Position numbers and translations under genes: made by a program | From: a virus | DNA length: 29,255 bases | Strand: one strand, 5' to 3' | IMG/VR virus record: IMGVR_UViG_3300031974_005143 | Location: 1-29,255 of that record | In this document: positions 16,084 to 23,525 of the stretch, piece by piece | Position numbering within the stretch: the stretch's first letter is position 1 | How the letters are laid out: every line of letters begins with the position of its first letter | The notes under the pieces: generated by a model | What the model was told of the DNA's origin: nothing | Database searches by the model: none | What the model saw: only the letters and a program-made list of their open reading frames with translations

Positions 16084-17274
16084 TTAGCTATTTTGAGGGT
16101 TTTCAAATCCAAGGTTTACTTCTATGAATGAGCTGTATCCTTTTGGTCTTACAGCCAGTTTGGCAATCTCCACCTTATTGGTAGCGAGTACATTTTGCTC
16201 AGCATTGATTTCGACCACTACAGGGTTTTGGGATGCCAGGTTGTCAACCATGGCCAGCTCCAGAGCATTCTTTATCTTTGCTTGATAATCCTTCACCACG
16301 GCTGGGGCTATATAGCCCTCCTCATCAATGTCAATATCATCCTCAATCTCCTCGATGAAAGTGGCGTAGGTAATTCTGATCGCCTTATCAATTACTCTAC
16401 CTCTGGCCAGACTGGAAAAGTCATCAGCCGGAGATACACAGGCCGGGTCAGAGCTAAAGTAGTATCCGGCCTTATTCTGGATAGTCCTGAAAAAGATGCA
16501 GCCTTTATCATGCAATGCATCCATAGAGGCCTCATAAGTCTCGATGGTTTCACCATCTGTTAGATAAGCTGTTGACTTGCCAATGTCTCCATCCTTTACC
16601 CGACTGATTTTTCTTTGTACTGGTATACTCGCGAACCTTCCTAGCGTAAATCCAATGGCCGGATGACCATTATCGGTTAGTGACCCGATCACCACGCCTA
16701 CATGACCGTTGGTGTTTTGGGTAAAATCCTTCAGCCCTCCAATATCAGATTGAAAGTCCCGTGCACCAATCAATGCCCGGCATGGATTAAAGCTATCTGA
16801 AAACTCCTCACACAATGCATCCGCTTTCAATACTGCCGCATCAACATCATCGTCCAGACCATCCACATAGGTAGGTTCATATGCTACATCCGGGATTCGG
16901 TGAATGCCCCACATTTTCACACGGCCACCAGCTGCATTAAGTAGTTTCTTTACAACATTACCTGTCTTATCACAGGCACTTTCCATTGTGGTAGTCGCTG
17001 GTATGATCATCACCCATAGCTCTGTCCCCTTCGGTGCCTGATCATAAAAATCAACGATCTGCTGATAAGAATCTACCGTGTTGTCAGTATCATAGTCAGC
17101 GTCAATACCGATAGCCTCAGCATCTTCTATCCTAAAGATGGCTTTTGGTGTACTAATTGCCAGCCCAGATGGAGCGGGGCCGGCCATAACCAGCCCCATG
17201 ATTCCATCATCAACAGAAACCGAAGCCCCAAGCCCGTCGGTTTTTACGTTAATATCTATACCAGGTAATGCCAT
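16084..17274 (-). CDS. Contractile tail sheath protein
   Basis: A 396-residue protein forming the contracting sheath. It fits the DUF2586-like/sheath family: ALPGIDINVKTDGLG at the start, a central portion with ALIGARDFQSDIGGLKDFTQNTNGHVGVVIGSLTDNGHPAIGF, and a C-terminal domain with FRTIQNKAGYYFSSDPACVSPADDFSSLARGRVIDKAIR, matching the C-terminal arm used for sheath interlocking. Mu gpL is longer (about 495). It lies after a hairpin and shares the leader motif with the chaperone gene. It shows the phage is a myovirus. Confidence 0.83.
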   Translation of the reverse strand: MALPGIDINVKTDGLGASVSVDDGIMGLVMAGPAPSGLAISTPKAIFRIEDAEAIGIDADYDTDNTVDSYQQIVDFYDQAPKGTELWVMIIPATTTMESACDKTGNVVKKLLNAAGGRVKMWGIHRIPDVAYEPTYVDGLDDDVDAAVLKADALCEEFSDSFNPCRALIGARDFQSDIGGLKDFTQNTNGHVGVVIGSLTDNGHPAIGFTLGRFASIPVQRKISRVKDGDIGKSTAYLTDGETIETYEASMDALHDKGCIFFRTIQNKAGYYFSSDPACVSPADDFSSLARGRVIDKAIRITYATFIEEIEDDIDIDEEGYIAPAVVKDYQAKIKNALELAMVDNLASQNPVVVEINAEQNVLATNKVEIAKLAVRPKGYSSFIEVNLGFENPQNS

Positions 17275-17281
17275 TTCAAAA

Positions 17282-17300
17282 TGATTTTATAGGTGTTAAA
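17282..17300 (-). repeat. 19-base leader motif, copy 2 (before sheath gene)
   Basis: Minus strand TTTAACACCTATAAAATCA, 18 of 19 identical to the copy at 15648-15666 and placed close upstream of the ATG at 17274 in the same way. Confidence 0.5.
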
Positions 17301-17315
17301 TCTTTGTTCAATAAT

Positions 17316-17350
17316 GGGAGCTAGCCTTTTTTTTGAAAGGGCTAACTCCC
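17316..17350 (-). terminator. Intercistronic hairpin upstream of sheath gene
   Basis: GGGAG (17316-17320) pairs with CTCCC (17346-17350) and TAGCC (17322-17326) with GGCTA (17340-17344), with one C/A mismatch and an A/T-only loop. In the leftward transcript it is followed by ATTATTG only, so it may be an attenuator or RNA-processing site rather than a full terminator between the head/lysis and tail modules. Confidence 0.55.
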
Positions 17351-17365
17351 GAATAAAGTATGCCG

Positions 17366-17779
17366 TTATTCCTTTGGCTCTTTGGCTTTGAAAGCCTCAG
17401 CCAAATTATCAAGGATAGTATCCTCACTCATCCTTTTAGTCAGTTTCAGGTCTGGATACTCTCTTTGACCATATGCAATCAATTCATCCTTTGTCCATGA
17501 CTTTGATGGGTCACCTTCAGGGATTACCACCTCATCCTTCTTTGTATCTGAAGTCTTTGCCTTTTTTGAATCCGCTGTTTTGGCGTCCGATTCTACACCG
17601 GCATCTTCACGTGTGATGGTGATCAGATCCTTTTTGTTTTGCTTTGCATAGGTCTTAGCCGCTGACTTGTTTGACTCCAAGAAAAAGTTTCCATCACCAA
17701 TGGTGAGCACCTTATTGTCTTTAGGATACTTTTTAAAGTAGGACTTTGAATCTTCGATAAGTTGTTTCTTCGATTTCAT
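17366..17779 (-). CDS. Hypothetical phage protein, HeH/SAP-like C-terminus
   Basis: A 137-residue protein with three parts: a basic N-terminal helical unit (KSKKQLIEDSKSYFKKYP), a Lys/Asp/Thr-rich low-complexity linker around residues 60-85, and a C-terminal module WTKDELIAYGQREYPDLKLTKRMSEDTILDNLAEA. The last resembles HeH/SAP-type helix-extended-loop-helix units, which bind nucleic acid or protein. I cannot assign a role. It lies before the sheath gene and after the single-span membrane gene. Confidence 0.5.
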   Translation of the reverse strand: MKSKKQLIEDSKSYFKKYPKDNKVLTIGDGNFFLESNKSAAKTYAKQNKKDLITITREDAGVESDAKTADSKKAKTSDTKKDEVVIPEGDPSKSWTKDELIAYGQREYPDLKLTKRMSEDTILDNLAEAFKAKEPKE

Positions 17780-17786
17780 GAGATAT

Positions 17787-18071
17787 TTAGTTTTGAGTGA
17801 ACAGAGAAAACAGGAACTGAATAAGGTTCTTGAGTTCCTCCATATTGATGACTTTGAAATAGAGCAATAAGCTCATGAGGACGATAGCCCCGGCAAATTC
17901 AAACCACTTGAAATGCCGAAGGTCATTTACTGTGTATTTTCCGTCCTTGTCTTTATCCAGGTACTTTCGCACGTCTGGAAGGGGCAACACATCCATTGCT
18001 ACATTAAAGAGGCCTTTTAATCCAGCTCTCAGAGCTTTGCCCACTTGAGTCTCTTTGAATTTCTTTTTCAT
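17787..18071 (-). CDS. Small membrane protein with EF-hand-like loop, holin candidate
   Basis: A 94-residue protein with an amphipathic basic N-terminus, an EF-hand-like loop DKDKDGKYTVND at residues 39-50 and one membrane segment at about 57-74 (EFAGAIVLMSLLLYF). Small size, one span and the lysis-type neighbours suggest a holin or spanin-like protein. It overlaps the upstream L,D-transpeptidase-like gene by four bases, showing tight coupling. The calcium loop is seen; the lysis role is inferred. It could alternatively be a general phage membrane protein. Confidence 0.6.
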   Translation of the reverse strand: MKKKFKETQVGKALRAGLKGLFNVAMDVLPLPDVRKYLDKDKDGKYTVNDLRHFKWFEFAGAIVLMSLLLYFKVINMEELKNLIQFLFSLFTQN

Positions 18072-18649
18072 AGCTCGTTTTGATCGATGAGTGTATAAGA
18101 AAATTTATTGCCCCATAGGGAGGCGCTTCGCTTAAGGATCTCCATGACCATGCGATGATCTTCATCTTTCTGTCTGACCTGACAGCCAGCAGAGTAGGCA
18201 CCTACTTTTTCAATTTCATTTAGAAATGAAGTAGTGTGCATATTTAGGCCAGTTACATCCGTGTAGGTTTTGCCCTCCAGATCTAATTGACCATCCTTGT
18301 CATTATCCCGCCATCCTTTGAAAGGCATCCCGTTTTGAACCAAGGCCTCATAGCCATTGTGGTTTCCTATATTCCAGCATTTGGGATATTGCCCAGGTGC
18401 GAGGATGAATGTCCCGTTGGGATTGCCCATTTTGGTTTTCAGCCAGTACAAGCCCGGATCAGTAGTGCCCTTATGCTCCAGCACTATCCCGTTTCCAAAA
18501 TCATCCCGGTAAGCGATGCCCAAAACATCATCAAACTCATCCACCTTACTGAGCCTCCTTATCCCGAATAGGTTCACGTTATAAGCCCCGTTATCATAAA
18601 ACCTATAACCAAGGCACTCGAACAATACTTTTACTTCAGAGTAGATCAT
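18068..18649 (-). CDS. Putative peptidoglycan peptidase with L,D-transpeptidase-like motif (endolysin candidate)
   Basis: A 193-residue protein with a YkuD-like catalytic signature: NMHTTSF places His138, then 14 residues later SAGCQV with Ser153 and Cys156, matching the HxxS...SxGC arrangement. An EF-hand-like loop DNDKDGQLDLEG is at 115-126. No signal peptide is seen, as expected for an endolysin released by a holin. The surrounding operon (membrane genes on both sides, four-base overlaps) fits a lysis cassette. Alternatives are a tail-associated lysin. The family is a motif-level inference. Confidence 0.6.
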   Translation of the reverse strand: MIYSEVKVLFECLGYRFYDNGAYNVNLFGIRRLSKVDEFDDVLGIAYRDDFGNGIVLEHKGTTDPGLYWLKTKMGNPNGTFILAPGQYPKCWNIGNHNGYEALVQNGMPFKGWRDNDKDGQLDLEGKTYTDVTGLNMHTTSFLNEIEKVGAYSAGCQVRQKDEDHRMVMEILKRSASLWGNKFSYTLIDQNEL

Positions 18650-19008
18650 TCTTTATTGATAGGTTTTGATGATTTATTGATAGCTCGCTTGATGTTGGCT
18701 TCTGAGCGTCTTATTTGTTTTGTAATAGCCTCCCTCTCACTGATCATTGTGCGCTGAACCTCCTTCATAGTTTCGGTATGTACCCCAATACTCTCAGTGG
18801 TTTGCCTCATGATACCAGAGGTTTGCTTCATAATATCGAGGAGCCTTTCTTCTCTTTCAAGAGATTTATCTTCCCGATCAAGGATTCTGGATTCCCTCTC
18901 TGTTATATTCTTAAGTACCCCAAGGATGATGGAGCGTACTAGCAGTACAAGTACTACCAGCACAACTCCAAAGGCTCCAAGAGATTCCCAATTGATTAGG
19001 GTTTCCAT
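18646..19008 (-). CDS. N-anchored coiled-coil membrane protein (i-spanin-like or holin-related)
   Basis: A 120-residue protein with one N-terminal membrane span (FGVVLVVLVLLVRSIILGVL, about 13-32) and a long charged helix (RESRILDREDKSLEREERLLDIMK...) predicted as coiled coil. This is the inner-membrane spanin topology: N-in with periplasmic coiled coil. No outer-membrane spanin is found nearby, so it may be a unimolecular variant or unrelated. It overlaps the endolysin-like gene by four bases and lies downstream of the major capsid gene. Confidence 0.55.
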   Translation of the reverse strand: METLINWESLGAFGVVLVVLVLLVRSIILGVLKNITERESRILDREDKSLEREERLLDIMKQTSGIMRQTTESIGVHTETMKEVQRTMISEREAITKQIRRSEANIKRAINKSSKPINKE

Positions 19009-19025
19009 ATCCAGTTTCCTAAAGA

Positions 19026-19952
19026 TTAAACACCTGACTTAATGGCTCCAAAGCCTAAGTCATAGAGTTTACCAATAGTCGCATTACCCGTAAATCTCAT
19101 TTCAGTTTTAGGAGGGTTGTTCCTGGTATCCTCTTCTAAAGACTTATAGTGATGAGTGATGTTGGCTATTGATTTAATTGTATGTGGTGCATAGAATACA
19201 GTAGACGCCGGAACATCCGTGCCACCAACAGCAGCTCCATAAGCCAGTTTTGCACCAGCGGCTGAGTAATGGTTCTTGTAGGTGTTCCAAAAGAATTTCC
19301 AGCCATGATTCGCCATTGGCTCACCGCTCTCGGTTTTTGTATAGATATCCCGGAAGGCTTGATACTGTAAAGCATCCAACATTAAATCCGTCAAATGCTC
19401 AGGGCAAAGAATCATGTGAAGCTCATTTGGTTTCAACAAGTTCAACTTGTTGAATGGCTCTCTAAAGCCAACAAGATCCGTCACCAACATTCGCTTCCTG
19501 CCATCTCCTCGATCAGCTCCGGTAGTATTTATCACAGGATTAAATACATCATCAGTATCATCATCAGGTGCAAGGTTGTGGATATTCTTTTCAATCCAAC
19601 TTGCGGCAATTGCTTCACTGCTTTTCTGTGCCAGGATGCCACCCCGATTTAGAGCGGATGTGCGAATTTCTTCCTTAGTGACTTCAAAAGGAGTGGTAGA
19701 GAAGTACTGCCACGGGATTAGATCATTCTTGATATCAAATGTGGCAATATCCACATCCTCGTAAGCGTCAGATTTGTCCCAATCCACGGAAATGGGCTGT
19801 CCGATCAAATGCTTCACAATACCTGAAGAGTTCAACGCTTTTGCAGGAGCATTGGGGATTACCGCCAAAAAATCCTGTTTAAGGTTTTGAAGAGTATGCA
19901 CCAGTCCTGGTAGTATAAACTTCTCAATATATTCACCATTGGTGTATGCCAT
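19026..19952 (-). CDS. Major capsid protein
   Basis: A 308-residue protein likely forming the icosahedral shell with an HK97-like fold. It has an N-terminal arm (MAYTNGEYIEKFILPGLVHTLQ), a central helical segment (LALNRGGILAQKSSEAIAASWIEKN), and a C-terminal beta stretch (VFYAPHTIKSIANITHHY, RFTGNATIGKLYDLGFGA). Length is normal for capsid proteins of small-genome myoviruses. It sits directly downstream of the protease-scaffold gene (69-base gap), the standard portal-protease-capsid order, though here the portal is on the other strand. Assignment is by position and fold pattern. Confidence 0.75.
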   Translation of the reverse strand: MAYTNGEYIEKFILPGLVHTLQNLKQDFLAVIPNAPAKALNSSGIVKHLIGQPISVDWDKSDAYEDVDIATFDIKNDLIPWQYFSTTPFEVTKEEIRTSALNRGGILAQKSSEAIAASWIEKNIHNLAPDDDTDDVFNPVINTTGADRGDGRKRMLVTDLVGFREPFNKLNLLKPNELHMILCPEHLTDLMLDALQYQAFRDIYTKTESGEPMANHGWKFFWNTYKNHYSAAGAKLAYGAAVGGTDVPASTVFYAPHTIKSIANITHHYKSLEEDTRNNPPKTEMRFTGNATIGKLYDLGFGAIKSGV

Positions 19953-20021
19953 GATTCCTAAGTGTTTTTGATATGATTAATTAGTGATTTAAGTCGTATT
20001 TAAAAGAGGCTTCAATACCTA

Positions 20022-21260
20022 TTAAAACTTCACGTTCTGAGCCTGACCAACCTCAGAATCATTGAACAGTTGCTCAAACTTTGCCGGATCATTTTTCTCC
20101 AGTTCATCCAACTCAGATTGAGAGTAATCGTCCCACTTCTTTTTGTTCTTTGGTTTTCCACCACCTTCAAGGCCAAGCTCGTTTTTCAACGCCTCCAGAA
20201 TGCCCGATGGCCTGGCATTGGTTGGAGTCTTAGTATTCTTGGGTTCTTTGCCGTCACTGCCTTCATCATCATCATCTCCACCGTCGTTGGTTGGAGCCGG
20301 AGTTTCGATTCCGTTTACAAGCTCAAGCGTACCATCGAAATTGTTGGTCACAGACTTCTCTGCGTTTTCCTTCTTGATACCCTTTGTTACACACAGGTTT
20401 ACCAAGGCCTCTTCGCCATACTTAGCTCTATTCTGTAAAGCCTCAATGGCATTCGCAATCTGATCGGCGTTTGCATTTTCAGGCAAGCCAAGTTTTTTAG
20501 CGATTTCTTTCATTTCCGTCTCGTTATTGTTTGAATTTTGATTTGTAGGATTGGTTGGGTTGAGGATGTCCTCTAACTCGTATTCTTCAACCTGATTAAA
20601 AAGAGTAGGCATATCCACGCCCAGGTTCTTAAGTTCGTTTTTAGCACCTGAAGGTGTTCGGTCATCAAGATCGATTATATTCCCTTTCGCAACGATGTTA
20701 TACTTCACGAGCTCTTTACTATTGAGCCATGTTGTATTGCGCATGTTTTGATCTACATCTTCCTTCGAAAGTCCCATTCGCTCAGAAAGTAGTTCTACTA
20801 CATTATCCCGTAGATCTTGGTACTGCTTTTTGCTAGAATCGAAATCTTCCATTCTGGAAATGTTCATTGACCCGGCAATCTCATGGTACATACCCTGAGA
20901 GTTTCTATGACAGTATGTGTTCTCGGGTTTGAATGGAAGGATCAAGGTAAATCCAGCAGATGCTGAAATTGCACCAATGGTCATTTTGATTACTCCGGTA
21001 AATCGCTTGAGTTGATTGATAATCTCATTGGCTTCATAGACACTACCTCCAAAGCAATTGATATAAACATCCGCATCCTCAATCCCGGAATTAATTAGCT
21101 CATCAACGATCTGCGTAAAGCTTGCTGAATCATTTCGCCAAAAGCTAATAGATCCTATAATCTTGATAAATGCTTTTCCAGCTTTGTTCTCAATATGAAA
21201 GTGCTTAAATGCCATATTTCCCATTTCGGTCAGGCCAAAAGTGAGGTGCATTAAACCCAT
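20022..21260 (-). CDS. Prohead protease (ClpP-like) with C-terminal scaffold domain
   Basis: A 412-residue protein. The N-terminal 200 residues form a ClpP-like serine protease: INCFGGSVYEANEI near 68-80, the catalytic SAS at 99-101, and MYHEIAGSM with His126. Residues after 250 are acidic and coiled, with a DDDDEGSD linker and a basic-polar C-terminus (PKNKKKWDDYSQSELDELEKND), typical of a fused scaffold that is cleaved during maturation. The ATG at 21260 is the longest option; ATGs at 21224 (MGNMAFKHFH) or 21215 (MAFKHFH) better match the family start. It is the first leftward gene after the divergent control region. Confidence 0.82.
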   Translation of the reverse strand: MGLMHLTFGLTEMGNMAFKHFHIENKAGKAFIKIIGSISFWRNDSASFTQIVDELINSGIEDADVYINCFGGSVYEANEIINQLKRFTGVIKMTIGAISASAGFTLILPFKPENTYCHRNSQGMYHEIAGSMNISRMEDFDSSKKQYQDLRDNVVELLSERMGLSKEDVDQNMRNTTWLNSKELVKYNIVAKGNIIDLDDRTPSGAKNELKNLGVDMPTLFNQVEEYELEDILNPTNPTNQNSNNNETEMKEIAKKLGLPENANADQIANAIEALQNRAKYGEEALVNLCVTKGIKKENAEKSVTNNFDGTLELVNGIETPAPTNDGGDDDDEGSDGKEPKNTKTPTNARPSGILEALKNELGLEGGGKPKNKKKWDDYSQSELDELEKNDPAKFEQLFNDSEVGQAQNVKF

Positions 21261-21275
21261 AAAAAAACCGAGGTA

Positions 21276-21328
21276 GCCAACTTGTGACGCTTCCTATATA
21301 AGCTATGTATGATCAACCACAAGTTGGC
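21276..21328. repeat. 11-bp inverted repeat between divergent late clusters
   Basis: GCCAACTTGTG (21276-21286) is the exact complement of CACAAGTTGGC (21318-21328), with 31 bases between. It lies between the start of the capsid cluster (leftward, 21260) and the terminase cluster (rightward, 21373). Read leftward it is followed after nine bases by seven Ts, which fits an attenuator; as double-stranded DNA it fits an operator bound by a dimer. Confidence 0.7.
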
Positions 21329-21340
21329 GTATCCGTTTTC

Positions 21341-21356
21341 CTGACCTCCTTTTTAT
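21341..21356 (+). promoter_or_regulatory. Anti-Shine-Dalgarno-like leader element before small terminase gene
   Basis: CTGACCTCCTTTTTAT, 16 bases before the ATG at 21373. It is complementary over 14 contiguous bases, plus 2 more after a two-A bulge, to the segment at 21824-21841 that holds the Shine-Dalgarno of the large terminase gene. It also resembles the ACCUCCUUU tail of 16S rRNA. Confidence 0.55.
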
Positions 21357-21372
21357 AGGTCTACTTTGAAGC

Positions 21373-21846
21373 ATGGAAAGCCATGTAGCAGGATTGTCAT
21401 TATTCAAAAACGGAGCCTCTCATATTGATATTTCGAAGATTCTAAAGGTGTCACAAAACACGGTGAGCACCTGGGCTAAGAAATACAAGTGGAAAGATGA
21501 ACTCAACCGCCAGTACGAATTTCAAGAGAGCAGCTTGGAGTATGTGCGAGGACTGATCCACTACAATTTGAAAATACTGGATGCTATCAAAGAAAAGATG
21601 CTCCAAACCCATGACCTGGAAACGGCCACTATTGAGGAGCTTAAAAAAATGCTTACTGAGCGTGGTGATGTAGACAGTTTGAACAAGCTATATGTCAACA
21701 TCCGGGGCAAAGAGATCTCCTGGGATCAGGTGGTAAGAAGTACCCGTGAGTTTTTGGAATACATGGAGTATGAAGATCACAAACTAGCCCAAAAGCTTGC
21801 GGATTACGCCAATGATTTCCTCGATAAAAAAAGGAGGTCAGCATGA
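21373..21846 (+). CDS. Terminase small subunit
   Basis: A 157-residue DNA-binding subunit that recognises the packaging site. The N-terminal 40 residues contain a clear helix-turn-helix: SLFKNGASHIDISKILKVSQNTVSTWAKKYKW. The middle and C-terminus are helical and charged, for oligomerisation (LKILDAIKEKMLQTHDLETATIEELKKMLTERGDVD). It overlaps the large subunit by four bases (ATGA) and contains that gene's Shine-Dalgarno in its last codons. It is the first rightward gene in the divergent arrangement. Confidence 0.85.
   Translation: MESHVAGLSLFKNGASHIDISKILKVSQNTVSTWAKKYKWKDELNRQYEFQESSLEYVRGLIHYNLKILDAIKEKMLQTHDLETATIEELKKMLTERGDVDSLNKLYVNIRGKEISWDQVVRSTREFLEYMEYEDHKLAQKLADYANDFLDKKRRSA
21831..21838 (+). 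promoter_or_regulatory. Strong Shine-Dalgarno of large terminase gene
   Basis: AAGGAGGT four bases before the ATG at 21843, within the end of the small terminase gene. It is the strongest such site I found in the window; most other starts are A-rich without one, as is usual in Bacteroidota. It is the partner of the complementary leader element at 21341-21356. Confidence 0.78.
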
Positions 21847-23525
21847 TCAAATCGCCCTCAGATCTTACAGCCGAAGAAAAACGCCAGTTCAATCAATGGC
21901 TCGACACTATGCGTCGGCTTAAGGAAGGAGTTAAACCTATTCCCAAGGAATCACCTGGTAAAAAGAAAAAGCGAATTGAACACCTATTAAAGCCAGGCAA
22001 CGACGATGACTTTATTGAATACTATTATGCTACTGATGATTTCACACCATCAGCTCAGAGCTGGTTTCTAAAAGAGTTCGAACACGCCTTTTGGGTAGAG
22101 AAGCAAAGGAAAATTGTATTGGAGGTACACCGTGAAGGTGGTAAGTCAATTACGGTCAACATCAAAACCCCGATGAAGATGATGGCATTGGGTGAGCTGA
22201 CAGGAATGATCCTTGCCGGAGAAACATTTGATAAGGCCAAAGATCAAATCAAGGATCTTGAAACTCAACTCAGAATCAACAAACGGTTTGCTGCTGATTT
22301 CTTTGATGGAAATGTAGGCATAACAGGCTCGTGGATACAGGGGTATTTTCAAACCCGTAACTACATTCCTGTGTGGTGCTTTGGACTCGGTCAGAACCCG
22401 GCAGGTGTTAAGTCAGGGTTTGTCCGGCCAAACCTTGGTATGGTGGATGATGCTGACAACTATAAGAAGACAGAAAGCAATCCTCAGTGGGCTCAGCAAA
22501 ATTTAAAGTGGATCAATGGTGAGTTCATGGGCTGTCTGGCCAAGGATAATCGACACTTTATATACTGTAACAACCGGATACACAAAGCAGGTCTCACTGC
22601 CCATATAGTTGGTGATGTAAAAGAGGATGATGAAGTAGATCCTAATATTAAGCACATCAAAGCTTATCTGACTGAAGATCCCAAGACTCACCAGCCCATC
22701 TATCCAGAGGGAAGAACCTATGATGTAATCCTCAAGAACCTAAAGGCTCAAGGAGCCGTCCCGGCCTGGAAGGAATATTACAGCCTTGAGGATTGTGTGG
22801 CAAAGATTGTGGACTATGGCATTACCGATGCCCTACGCCAGCTCTACCACAAGCATGAAGTGGAAGGCACCATGTTTGATGATGAAAATATGCCTTGGGT
22901 AGATCCGCTACCACTTAGTAGCTATGACGCTATAGTTGATTACTGTGATCCGGCCTTTGGTGAAGCTGGTAAAGGCTCTCACAAAGCCATTATCCGAATG
23001 GGCAAAAAGGATCACTACTATGACATCCTGAAAGTTTGGCTGAGAACCCTGGGACAATGGTGGGAAATCCAATACGACTGGGCTAATCAAATAGCTCATG
23101 GTGTCAAAGTCTCTGAGAACACACATGTAGTCCTCAAGGAAAAGGTGAAAGCCTACAAGTCATATGTGGAGTGCAATAGCTTGCAAAAGACCGAACTCCG
23201 AAAAACCTACAAGCTCGCAAACCTGAACAGGGATGTTCCCTGGTATCCAACCTATGATACCGATCGAAAGGGTAATAAAGAAGCCAGAATTGAAAGCACC
23301 TTCGAAACCATCATGAACGAGGGACACGTTCGCTTTTCGAATGCACTGCGAAAGAATGGTGACATGATCACACTCCGCGATCAGTTCAAAGGATTTCCCT
23401 TTGGAAACATCGATGGCCCGGATGCAGCACAGGGAGCCAAAGAAAAACTAGACCGCATGGACAGGTCATACAAGACACAGTCCCAGAGCGGGACATTTAA
23501 TAAAAACAAAAAGAAAGTAGGATGA
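21843..23525 (+). CDS. Terminase large subunit
   Basis: A 560-residue packaging ATPase and nuclease. The Walker A variant VHREGGKS lies at about residues 94-101, with strand LEV before it. The Walker B LGMVDDADN is near 196-204 (DD pair catalytic). The coupling region follows (NRIHKAGL). The RuvC-like nuclease domain starts at about 363 with VDYCDPAFGEAGKGSHKAII, where the first Asp binds metal. The sequence resembles Mu gp28-like and other head-filling terminases. Length is normal. Confidence 0.92.
   Translation: MIKSPSDLTAEEKRQFNQWLDTMRRLKEGVKPIPKESPGKKKKRIEHLLKPGNDDDFIEYYYATDDFTPSAQSWFLKEFEHAFWVEKQRKIVLEVHREGGKSITVNIKTPMKMMALGELTGMILAGETFDKAKDQIKDLETQLRINKRFAADFFDGNVGITGSWIQGYFQTRNYIPVWCFGLGQNPAGVKSGFVRPNLGMVDDADNYKKTESNPQWAQQNLKWINGEFMGCLAKDNRHFIYCNNRIHKAGLTAHIVGDVKEDDEVDPNIKHIKAYLTEDPKTHQPIYPEGRTYDVILKNLKAQGAVPAWKEYYSLEDCVAKIVDYGITDALRQLYHKHEVEGTMFDDENMPWVDPLPLSSYDAIVDYCDPAFGEAGKGSHKAIIRMGKKDHYYDILKVWLRTLGQWWEIQYDWANQIAHGVKVSENTHVVLKEKVKAYKSYVECNSLQKTELRKTYKLANLNRDVPWYPTYDTDRKGNKEARIESTFETIMNEGHVRFSNALRKNGDMITLRDQFKGFPFGNIDGPDAAQGAKEKLDRMDRSYKTQSQSGTFNKNKKKVG

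Noticed and set aside
2493-21284. 12-mer GTAGCCAACTTG shared between 2493-2504 and 21273-21284
   Set aside because: One copy belongs to the terminator after the T9SS gene, the other to the inverted repeat between late clusters. Flanks differ and a single 12-base match over 29 kb is plausible by chance.
21301-21341. Leftward leader peptide following the AGGAGGTCAG on the minus strand
   Set aside because: No start codon at suitable spacing; the purine box is better explained by complementarity to the large terminase site.
21341-21372. Bacteroidota TAnnTTTG promoter at the CTACTTTG before small terminase
   Set aside because: Spacing is one base short and the motif lies only about 7 bases before the start codon, leaving no usable leader.
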